Source: Apus apus (lineage: Eukaryota; Chordata; Aves; Apodiformes; Apodidae). Taken from it: a stretch of DNA of 64,000 bases. Below, in pieces: positions 27,001 to 39,000 of this stretch. Every line of letters begins with the position of its first letter. The stretch's first letter is position 1. Location of the stretch: NCBI RefSeq assembly GCF_020740795.1, contig NC_067283.1, forward strand, positions 59,241,966 to 59,305,965, read 5' to 3'. Both the position numbers and the translations under genes were made by a program. The notes under the pieces are model-generated. The model ran no database searches, was not told where the DNA came from, and was given only the letters and a program-made list of their open reading frames with translations.

Positions 27001-30000
27001 TCCAATGTGGGGGAATCTACCATTTCCCTTGGGAGACCGGCCTCATGGTGAAAAATTGTGTCCAACTGCAATCCTTCTCCTAAAGTTCTGAGAACTGCAT
27101 AATTAAAATAGCTCAGAAATTTGGAATATGCTTTTAAACTAACAAAAATCCCCAAAATATCTAGGACATTTCCACTTTATTTTCAGCCTCTCTGGATGTT
27201 ATGCAATCTAATGGTAATTATTCATTATTACATAACAACAGAAAGCAAGTTTATCCCTGGAACCTTACCGGGATAGAAAAAAATCCAAAACAAACTACAA
27301 TAAACATTCAGATTACAGTATTAGCTGTAATATCAATGTAACTAGTGTTAACTATTCAAAGAATCAAAAAAGATTCTGAAGCACAGAAACATCAGGAAGC
27401 AGTATAGTACTTTGCAACACACAAGAAGGTTGCTCAGCTTCCATTACCATCACTGTCCTAAATTTTCAATGGTATGATTTGAGGTATTAAATCACATTAT
27501 TTTATTTTTTTTTCCAGAAATAAGGATGTCAGATGGCAGCCAAATGCTCAATTTCATTGCAGTAAAAATTCCTAACAAACAAAAAGGAATTTAGGCAGTA
27601 AGAGTTACAGGGTTGTACCTCCCAATGAAAAAATTAACCTAAATGTAACTAATGAAAAGGTTCATGCATTCATTAATGCAACAACAGGCAAGCTGTGAAT
27701 AAATTCCAATAACAAAAGGTGCAGAGAAAAAAAAAAGTGGTAAATCAACACGACATATAGCAGCATAAAGACTATGACATTTCATTCATTACAAACTTTC
27801 AAAACTTCCGCACATAGAACTTGAAACTAAAGCAGGTGGAAAGCCTAAAATAATATAAATAAAGTATAGTAGTAATGAAAACAAAACCCCAAAGGAGACC
27901 AAGGAAATAAAGAAAAACAGTTAAGCAAAACCTAGTTACCTTAAAACTGAAATTTAGTTAATAATTCACATTAGGAGATTTTTTAAAAAGTTATGATTGT
28001 GTATTTGCATCTATGCATTGCATATTTACATAGGATTATAGGGCTTTCAATCACTATTAGATTTTAACACTACAGGGTACTCAAACGAAAAGCCTGCTTT
28101 TCAAGTTCTCTATAAAGTTGTAGCAATGTATGAGTACTTATAAATAGGTATCTTCTACCTGTTAGCATCAGTAAAACAGAGAATCTGAAGAGTGAAAATC
28201 TGAAAGGCAAAGAAACATCTTATATTTGAAATACTAAATACAGCTGTTAGGGAAAATGGTTTAGGGAAAAAAATTTTAATAAAAGCCCCTCATCTATACC
28301 TCAAGATCTATATGTACAGTTAAGTCTTCAAAATCTTCTACAACAATCAACATTAGAAATGTTTGCTTGAAAGATGATGGCATTTACCTTCTGCTTCTGG
28401 ATCAGATGAATTTACTACACTAAATAACAAAGTTCCATCTCCATTTTTTTTCAGATAACCAATCTGTAAATACAATCACAGAGATATAGAGGCAGTAATT
28501 CAAAATCATCCAAACTCAAAGAAGGAGTTGCTTACTTGCACAGAAACTATAAAATGCAGAGGGAATCTTCAGTCACAACTATTTATCACTGCCTAGCAAA
28601 TGCTTCAGAACAGAAGACTTAGGAGTAAATGCTTGTATGTCATACATAAACTTATTACTCATTTTCCTAAATCAGTCCTAAAATTTGGATCCAAGACACA
28701 ATCAATTCCATTATAATTAGTATGGAGACAAGCTGTCTGTCAAGCCTAGAATACACTTTCTTTTTAGAAGCAGAACTGTAACTCCTATCCACAATCCACC
28801 TCACGTTTCTTTTCAAATTGAGACTGAACTGCTTGTTTTTGTATCTCACTCAAAACTTGCTCTAAGTACTTTTATGAAGACACTATCAAACTATTAAAGA
28901 AGAAGAAGTGCCATGACCAACCTACCAGAGCACACAAATACAATACTAAAAAGACAGCCAGAGATGTGAAAGACAATGGAACACACTGGGGTCTGTAAAG
29001 ACAGACCTAGAACGGAAGCAACAAAGTAAGCTGATGTCAGAACTGACTACACATGAGTTGTGCAAAAAAGGCTAACTTCTCAGTAAAGAAGGAAAATTAA
29101 ATTATGCTGTCCCTAAAAAAATACCAGAAAAGACTTCCAGGTAAATTGAACTCCTCTATTTTAGCTGAACTCTAAGATTATGTCAGCGTTGCCTAGATTC
29201 AGTGGGATCTGCAGTGGGCTGTGTAGCTGACTAAAAGCCTAGACAATTAAGAGCTGCACACCTAGAACAGTTCTTTCTTGACCATTGCGTTTCTTGACCA
29301 TTGACAGCATCAACATGATGCAGGCCTTTTCAGTAAAACTAGCAAATAGCAGAAGATTGGTTTGGTTTTAAAGGGTTTTTTAAAAGCCAGTCTTACTTTG
29401 GAGGTTTCAAATAGCCTTCAATCCTAGCAAGTCTCCTAATTATCCAACAAAACAGAAATATAATAAAGAATGTAAGTCTTCTACCACAGTTCTTTGAGGC
29501 TTTACTTCCTAATCCAGTTGAGCTTAAGGTGAGTGCATAACAAGGGCCATTGTCCAAGAAATAGACATTTAAGTTTCAACACAAAACAGCTGCCACTAAT
29601 GATTCAAAAAAAATGTTTCTTCTGCAACAGTTGTTAAAAAATAGGTGGAAAATGCAGGATGTAGAAATATCCTGATTATTTTTTGATTGCAGTGGTCACT
29701 AGAATATTTGACAGAATGAGAAATTAGGACAAAGTACAATGGTGGTAATGAGACTGCTCATGATAGAAGAGAAACAGAGTAAATGTTTTTCAACATAGAC
29801 CTGTACCTAATGCCTGTAGCATTCACTACAACCCTCGCATGAAGTAATGAAAGAATCCACCATATAGGTAAGAAACATGCAGCCCATAAACAGTGTGCTA
29901 AGAAAACTGAACTAAGAGCTTTTCCTTCTAGCTCTTGGAACAGCACAAAAACCCAAATATATAGAACTGTCAGAAGAATGTTAAAGATGATCAAACCTTT

Positions 30001-33000
30001 GGTTAGCATTGTCCAAAATTCCAACATAGACAAACTATTGTTATCTTTTCCTAGTCGCTAAAGGATGCATATTTTGTATTCACACAAGAATGTGCTACAG
30101 CTGAGAGCTACTACTTGTAGGTACAAAACTACAAGAGGCTCTGGACTTCTCATTGAAAACAGTAATTTAACACTTGGAAATTCCTGAATCCCTTAGGTTG
30201 GAGGCAGAATTCCTAATAACCCTTCAATCCATGCCTAAGTTTGCTTTTTCTGGTAAGTAAGAAGAGTGTGATGGTATTTTAATTACTTTCAATGCTAAGG
30301 GCTGCAATTAAGGAAGCCATATTCAAGGCTAAGCAACATTTCACCGTTTCCTGCAAGAGAATTTCTAAAGATGTCCAACACACAATACAACTTGAGACCC
30401 ATTTACGACACCCCAGAATGGGCTTCAGTGGGAATTAAACAATAATCAGTAGTCATACTGGTATACTATACTGAGCATACATCCTACATGTTACTGTCTC
30501 AGGTAATAGCCTATTTCCTAGGATGAAACAAAGCATTCAATACTCAGATACAAAATGGAATTGTGAACTTTGTTGTGCATTAGACCTTGCTGTTGGGTAG
30601 ATAGCGATTGATCCTATCCCGAGCTTCATCTGCTGCATGTTCCACTAGTGCCAGGACATGTTCTTCAGCAGTGCTATCTGTCAGGCTGCATGCATTTCCC
30701 TCTGGTTCAAATATGCAACTAAGAAAGAGAAGAGTAGCTGTAGAAATTAAAAGCGAAAACAAAACAAAGGGCTGAATTATAGGTGTGCTAAATGGAACAA
30801 TCAGTCCCATTCCTCTCCCAGTGTCAGTCTCCTTCAGCATTTAATTGGAATTATAATCATATTATGAAACTGAAGTTTTGCAGCAGAAGCTGAGAACTAC
30901 CGAACTACTGAACTTCAAAAACATAATTGTTTCTGTACCTTGATTAAAATAAAGGAAGTATTACAAAACAGAGACTGGGAGTAAAACCACAGCAGTACAA
31001 GGTGAATGCCGTGTGTGTCCCCTGCATGCACAATTATGCTATTTCACAAATTCCAAATAGGTGCAGAAAAGAAATTACATGATGAGGGAATGCAGACTCT
31101 GTAATTCTAATCTGAGAAAAAAAAACCACAAAACACAACAGGCTGCATTTATGAGGATTATGTAATTTAGTTGCTTGTAGGGTACTGCTCCTAGTCTAAC
31201 AGGGAGTCCTTCAATTCCTATGTTTGTTAATATTGGCAGTTAGAATTCTTAATCAGTATCAATCACATCATTACTTCTCATTGAAATTAAAGATTGTAAT
31301 GCTTATCTTTCAGTATATCGCTTTCCATTAAACCACCAAATCAATAAAAAGTAACAAATAAGGATACTTAAATTGAATAGGACATAGCTAAGATAAAATC
31401 AGAGAAAAGCAGCATTATAAAGGGATGTGTGAAGATATCAGTAGGCTGGCTATGGCAGTCTTCATTATACTGTATATTTAAAATAAACTTTGTGTATCAA
31501 AATGTCTCAGGGCATTAAATGGACATTAGACCCCAAGGATAAACACCTTAGGTATTGAGTAGAGGATCTCCTCACACCAAATCCATTTCTCTCTCCTGAA
31601 GTATCTTCTTCCATTTGCTTAGCTAAGAATTTCTCTCTGTATAGAGATTCAGATATGATACACAAGAAAGTTTTGCTATTCAAGACAATAAAAAGATCAC
31701 AGGATCATGAGACAAATGTGTAATATAATTTCTGTTTCACTGAAAATTCAAGAAAGCGTACATACAGCAGGAAAATTCTCAACTACTGGCATTTTCTATT
31801 ACACTCTACAGAATACTTAATGGACAAGAATTTTGAGAGAATGTTCAGAAGGTTGCAATATCCTTGACAAGATTTTTAAAAACTACTTAAGTATTAGGAT
31901 GTCCAAGTGATCCATTCACATTTGAAACTATAGTATAGAGGTCTAAACTACTCTAACACTTCACAAACGTTGATTTCAGCTGTTTGTCTGTTTTTAATTG
32001 TGAAATACGAAGGCAGAAAAATCTGCTGTTAGGTTTGATTCTCCCCTCAAAGCTCTTATTGTATGTCAAAAAGAATAGCATCTAGACTACTGATGTCAAA
32101 ATACAAGTGTTTAAAAGTTCAAGTTAAGAGAAAAAAAATAAATAATTTCAACTACTAAAGTTACATAAACATTCAAAAGAATAGGAAAGTAAATTTATAC
32201 TACAACTGATTACAAGGAAACTGGTATCAGGATAAAATTAAAGGTGATTTTTTTTTTTTAACTATCTGAATTTCATGTTACTGTATGTATTAAAGACAGA
32301 CTATATTACTTGGCAGTATCGATTTCTTCTTCTGTTTAGCTATGTGTATTTGAAGATGAGCGCACAAAAAGTGGCAAACTATAAAGTTACTCCTACAATG
32401 GAACTTAATGTATTTTCTCTTACTATTACATATTTTTTGCACCATACAAACATTAAAATCTTTTTAAAAAACATGCAAACAAAAGCCAAATCACCTCCTT
32501 AAAGGTGGTGAAATGCTATAGGTGTGGTGAGACTGGCCATGTAGGCATCAACTGCAGCAAGACCAGTGAAGTCAACTGCTACTGCTGCAGCAAGTCATGG
32601 CACCTTGCATGGGAATGCACGATTGAAACTACAGCCTAATGATTTCCCTTTGTCACCCTTCCTTTTTCTGACTGATGATTGTATTAGTCTTGTTTACAGA
32701 AAGGCAATACACAATCCCTTAAAGAACAAATTACATTTTGATAATTCTCTATGACACAGCAACAGATGTTTCTGTATGTTGACACTATAATAGTTCCAGC
32801 CAAATAAATTACTCAGTTTTAAATTATTTTTAAGATACCTGTTGCAGTCTCCTATATCCACAAAAAATTACATGAAAATACTTCTACTTCTTCCATCAGA
32901 CATTAAGCAGGATTTTAAAAGTGCTTGTAGTGTAGCCAAAAAATAGATGACTTAGAACTTCTAAGTTCAATTTTAACAAAAGTGACATAGCATGAACCTG

Positions 33001-36000
33001 AAATAACAAGTCACATTTCACTTTTTTTACTTAGTATGTTTAAGAAAGAAGCCTACAAAACGTATCTATATGATCAGATCGTTTAATACTACTACGATCA
33101 GTAGTGATCTGTTACAGTTTTATTTTAATAAAATTCCAGTTGATATAATGCTCTTCAATTTAAATTCAATCCCTCCTAGTATGTCTATGTAAAAGCACTG
33201 AACAAGATAATTTGCTTGTAAATCAGTTTCTGCTGAAATTTCGTCATAAAATAGAAAATAAAACTTTGTGACACAGGGGTGCCTATTACCTGGAAGACAG
33301 CTATTGCACTAGTAATGTATTTTACAAAGAACCTTAATAAGGTTTCATTGGGAAAATGTTACCAACTACTCTCCTGTTAGCAGCTACTTCTCCAGAAATA
33401 ACCTCCTTTACCTCTACATACTGCCAGATAAGACTAAAATTAAATAAAATTATTTACTGATCTGGCGCCACTTTTTCCCCCCCAGAAAGATCCTATTTAG
33501 ATTTTGACACAGTCAATCATTTTAGGGGAATAAAAAAGAAGAAAATGCAAAATATAATTGTGGCTATATTAAAAATGAAAAATCATTTCAAGCCATCATG
33601 AGAAGAGGATAAACATATCTACAAATAAATTAACTGTGTTTAAAAGAGTATGCAGTCTTTCTTTGAACTGTTTGTTCCAAGTTGTGAATCACTGGGTTAT
33701 TATACTATTTTTATAAAAAAATAAGTAAAATACAACCAAATTGCCCATTAAACCTAGAAAACACAAGAAGAAACACTAAAAGGAGGGGTTTTTTCCCTTA
33801 ATTATTTGTGCTGGCTAGTATTACAAAAGCTGCAACAAACCAGTAAGCATGCCCATTAAAACCTTTACCTAATAACTTCTTTACTTTGCTTTTTGGATTT
33901 CTTGGTAGTCTCTGCTTGTACAGGAACAACTTCAGGGACAGGTTCCTCAACTGCTGTATCTTCATCACCCAAAAGAGCTGCCTGCTGAGAAAAATCCATG
34001 TCCTGCATAAACGACATGCTGCGCTTCAAAGCTAACAGCCGTTCCTAGAATCAGAAAGGACAGAGCAGCAGGGACTTAACCTTTCCCTCATAGCCAAGAT
34101 GCTATGATAATGGGATGGGATGGGAATGGCCATGGCCTTATTTTGTTCATAATGCCTCGTTTCCAATGGTGATGCAACATGATTTGGTCATGGTAGCATG
34201 GCATCAGAATTTCTGCAGCCCAACTATCAAGAGAGAAACAAACAAACAAAACTGCATATGCAGATATGTCTATTTTACACAAAGTTTACCATAACTTCCA
34301 CACATGCGTGCACACATACACAGAGCAGCTCATCAAAATAACTTCATTTTACAAGCTGACAACTGTATTTGAGTAAGAAGCATATTTGCATGCACACACC
34401 TGTGAAACCCCCAAAACCTCTGCTATACCCACCACCTTAAAAAAACCAAAAGCTTTCTTGTTTATGCAGAAATAAAACTTAAATGAGATTTTGTTTTCAA
34501 AGTTTCAGTCAGAAGCAATGTTTTACAGTTAGGTTTTACATACATGGATGTTAAGTGTTTCCACTGAAGCCAGTGGAAGAAGCTCCTATGGGCTTCAGTG
34601 GTACAGATGAGGTTAAGAAGTACGTTGTGGTTATAGTAAGAATGCCATCAAGCCTTGAAATATAGCAGTACCAACAAGCACTGCTATGATTAATCACAGA
34701 TGGATGAAATAGTATTTATCACTGTTATTAATTATGTTTGGTTTAAGTATGACAAAATAAAAACCCAAAGAGTTATTGCTTTTTGTTTTTACAGGTCTCT
34801 TACTTTGCTCATCATCTTAAAGCCTGTGTGCAGTATCTTCTTGGCTAGCTTGTAGTAAACCGTATCTGGTCTGTTGTAAGTCATTGCGTTATCACACATC
34901 AATTTAAAATCTGCCTGTGAAATACAAAACAAAAGAACTGTCAAAATGTTGAACTCCTTTGTTAAATGACTGGAAGACACCATTCCATCATGGCAACTCT
35001 GTAAAGAACTCAATAGTATTTTAGCAGCAGGCTCACAGAGTAAATACAAGTCAAAAGGTAACACAGAATTGTAAAGGTTTCAATCTTTTTTGCTTCTTCA
35101 AGATTCCTAGTTCTGTTTGGAACTGGCTTTTTTGTTATTAAATAAAAGGTTTTCCATTAATGCCAAATGTAGTATTTCCTCCTTACGCAAACAGACCAAA
35201 CATAAGAAATGGAAAAATGAACAGAAGGACTGAGACACAAAGGAAACACTTTTTGGTGGTATTCCTACCTTCTAAATCACAGTAGACTTAAGAAATACAG
35301 TGACATCAGAAAGATACAAAGTATCTTACATATAATTTTAATTCTAGTACTCTGACCACTTCTTCAGTCATTTACAATAAAGCAAACAAACCAAAACCAA
35401 AACACACAACAACAAAAAAAAAGAGAAGAAAACTCCAAAGCAGAAGAAACAGCCTTCTAGATGCTCATCACATGCAACGAAGGAACAAAGCCAGATTTTG
35501 ACTTCTCCTTTTAATGGTTATCTGTCATACATAATTTCAAATAATTTTTACTGATGCAAGTTCCCAAAAGAAAGGTGCAATACACTGCACTGTAAACCAA
35601 AAAAAAAAAACAAAACAATTGTTACACACTGCAAAAGCTTTTTCTAGGCTGCCTTTTTCAAGTCACACGCTACTAATCTCTTGGGTAAAGCACAGAAAGC
35701 ATTATTACAAGCTATACAAGACACTCAATTAAAAATACATTATTGTATGTCTCTGAAAATTCATCAAGTTGGCAAATCAATAACCAAGAATCATGCAGTG
35801 ATCTCTCCAGGCACTTCACAAAATGGATTTTAGCAAACTAAATTAGCACCTGTTTAAGAATGTATTTCTCTCTTTTAATAGCACTTCAACATTTAAACCA
35901 TTTTTCAAGCAATTAAGTTCCATGTATTCTGTAGACACAAATGCAAATGTTTTTTTGGGCATGAGTCCACTATATTTGATGACCTGATTATGTGCAAAAG

Positions 36001-39000
36001 TGTATGCGAACAGAATGGTACGCTTCTTGAAAAGTTAACCATTGAATTTACCAACCAGTGAATAAATTTGCTGAGACAGAATTTTTGAAGGTCACTATTG
36101 CAGTTGTCTAAAGGCTTTCTCTGGCACCCAACAACTACAGAAAGTAACCTTGCCCTACTGCAATCCTGATCAGATTCTGTAAAAAAGAAAAAAATTGTTT
36201 AATTTCCTGTTTTTATCCATGGACGTCAGAGAAGTGCTCTCCTAATCATTTAGTAGTTGTCATCAAGCCCATCCAAATCAAGTAGGTGGACAGATTTTTA
36301 ATTGTAGTCTGTGATTTTCTATGGCATTAAAGCCATCTACCTCCACTTAACAATAACAGAAATTGAGAAGGTGACATGGATGAGTGAATTATGATTCAAG
36401 AAGCAAATAAAGAAGGCCACATGAGCTATACATCTATTGACGGCCTTGAAGTGCTGCAGAAAAAGGCAGAGAAGAGTCTTTTGCTCACCCAACTTTGAAG
36501 TAGACCCTTTTTCAGCAGCAAAACTGATGAGTTTTCTGCAGCAATTTCCTCTTCTAAATGCACTGAATAGTTCATGTGGCTTCTACTCTAAAATTATTGG
36601 CTTGTGACTAGCCTCAGCTAGCTGCAACCTATTATCAGAAAGGAAAGATAACCCTTTGAGAACATCTTATTTTAGAAGCTAAAAACCTGTAAACTTCTTT
36701 TCTGTATTACACAAAGAAAGCATGATTAGGTACACTCATATCTAGAAGGGGAGTCCAACTTCTTCATCACAGTAAGATGGATAGATTTCTAGCAACCATT
36801 TATTGCTTCTCAGATTATGAGCAGAAAAACCAAGTCCTTCAGGAAAAAAAATAATCTGTCAGTCTAAACAATAGTGTTCATTTTTTTTGGTTGATATCTC
36901 ATCTTGCCTGTAACTAAACAGAGCCTTCAAGCTTCCTTTTTAAGTTGCTGAGTAGGCCAACCCAGCAAGACAAAAGACTCTAGAGACTTGAAGGCACTGC
37001 TGACTGCACCGCTATTATGAATAATTCTTTACTATTTTCAACAAATATTATACAGTTTTTGAAAAATAAAGTATAAATAACAAAACAGAATAATCTTTGT
37101 CAAAACACCTATAGCAAATATAAGCTGTTCTTTGCTAAACTTTCAAAAGGAGAAATACAACCCAAGAATCAAGCCAATGCTCTCTGCCAAGTCTACTGCT
37201 GTACCAACACCACTCTAGAACACAGTAATACTGAGGGCAGCTAATAGAACTTCATCAATCAGTTAAAGAAAACTCCTTTCCTTCCAGGAGCTAGCAATAC
37301 CATGAAAAGATTTCTTACTGCACTGTGTGTAAAACCACAATGCATCCAATAAAGTATTACAGTAAAAGCAAAACACAAAATAGGTAAGGCAAGTTGCCAC
37401 AATGTGCCAAGTAAGTTTCTGCCAAAAGATCATTCCAAATGAGTTTATATGGAAAACAGGATAACGAAAGATAGAAAAATATGTAGTTGCCATGGAATTT
37501 TATACAAAAATTATAAAACTGTAGAATAGTTTGGGTTGGAAGGGACCTTTAAAGGTGATCTAGCTCAACTACCCATGCTTCAGTATACCCACAGTTTTCT
37601 CGCAGACATGTCAATTTTTTTTTTTAATCAATCTAACCAGGTCTAGGTTAGAAAGACAAAACATAACAAAAAGGAACTCCAGGTCCAGACTGCTTAAGTC
37701 ATATCAATATTCTTATTCAATGTGATTATGTCCAGCAGCATGAATTCCATAGAACTGCAGAGAATGTTCTTGGTTTCCACAGTAATTTGTAGTAAACTAG
37801 CAGAATCTGACAAATAAAGAACTTCCATAGTGAAAAAACAAAGCAAGAAACCCATTCTAACACACAAAATACACAAAGAAGCTCAGGTCTGAAAAAATTC
37901 ACATTCAAGTAATTAACGTAAGAAAGGCTTCTACAGTTAAAAAGAATCTTCAAGAGTTCTGAAATAACTATATCACTAACAATTCACCTTGAATTCAGTG
38001 ACTGATTTGTATTGATTTGCTGCAATTTTGTCCTTCATAGTACCAAAATCCATGGGATGTTTTATTATCATGGAATATCCAGGAGCAATGGAATCTGTGA
38101 CTGGAACCGCAAAAAAACCATGAGGGTCTTTCCTAAAAATAAAAACCATACATTTAGATTTGTATCAGCAAACAAAATTATATTTGTTTTTATACCACAT
38201 TAATGGTATAAAAAGAATAGTACTACTTTAAAAGCAAAAACACTAAAAGTACTCTCATAAAAAAAAAGAGTATTTTAAAAATTTCCTGACAGAATAGTAG
38301 AATTGTTTTGGTTGGAAAAGACCTTTAAGATCATCAAGTCCAACTATCAACCTACAACTTCCAAGTCTACCACTAAACCATGTTTCTAAGCACCATATTA
38401 CACTTCTTTTAAACACCTGTGCGGGTAGCAACTCAACCACTTTCTTGGGCAGCCTGTTCCTAGAATCATAGGGGTTAGATGGGACTTCTTAAGATATCCC
38501 TCCTGTTGCAGCAGGAACACCTAAGGCAGATCATTCAGGAACACATCCAGATGGGTCTTGAAAGTGTCCAGAGAAGGAGACTCCACAACCTTTCTGGGTA
38601 GCCTGTTACAGTGCTCCATCACCCTCACAGTAAAGAAGTTCTTCCTCATGTGGAGGTGGAACTTCCTGTGTTCTAGTTTGCATCCACTTCTCCTTGACCT
38701 ATCACAGGGCACCACTGAAAAGAGATTGGCCCATTCTTGACATCCACCCTTCAGATATTTATAGACACTAATAAGGTCCCCTCTTAAGTCTTCTCAAGAC
38801 TAAACAGCCCCAGGTCTCTTAGCCTTCCTATGACAAATATTCCAGTCCCTTAATCATTCTCATAGCCCTCTGTTGGACTCTTTCCTGCATATCCCTGTCC
38901 CTCTTGAACTGGGGAGCCCACAACTGGACACAATACTCCAGATGTGGTCTTACGAGGGCAGAGTAGAGGGGGAGGAGAATCTCCCTTGACCTGCTGGACA

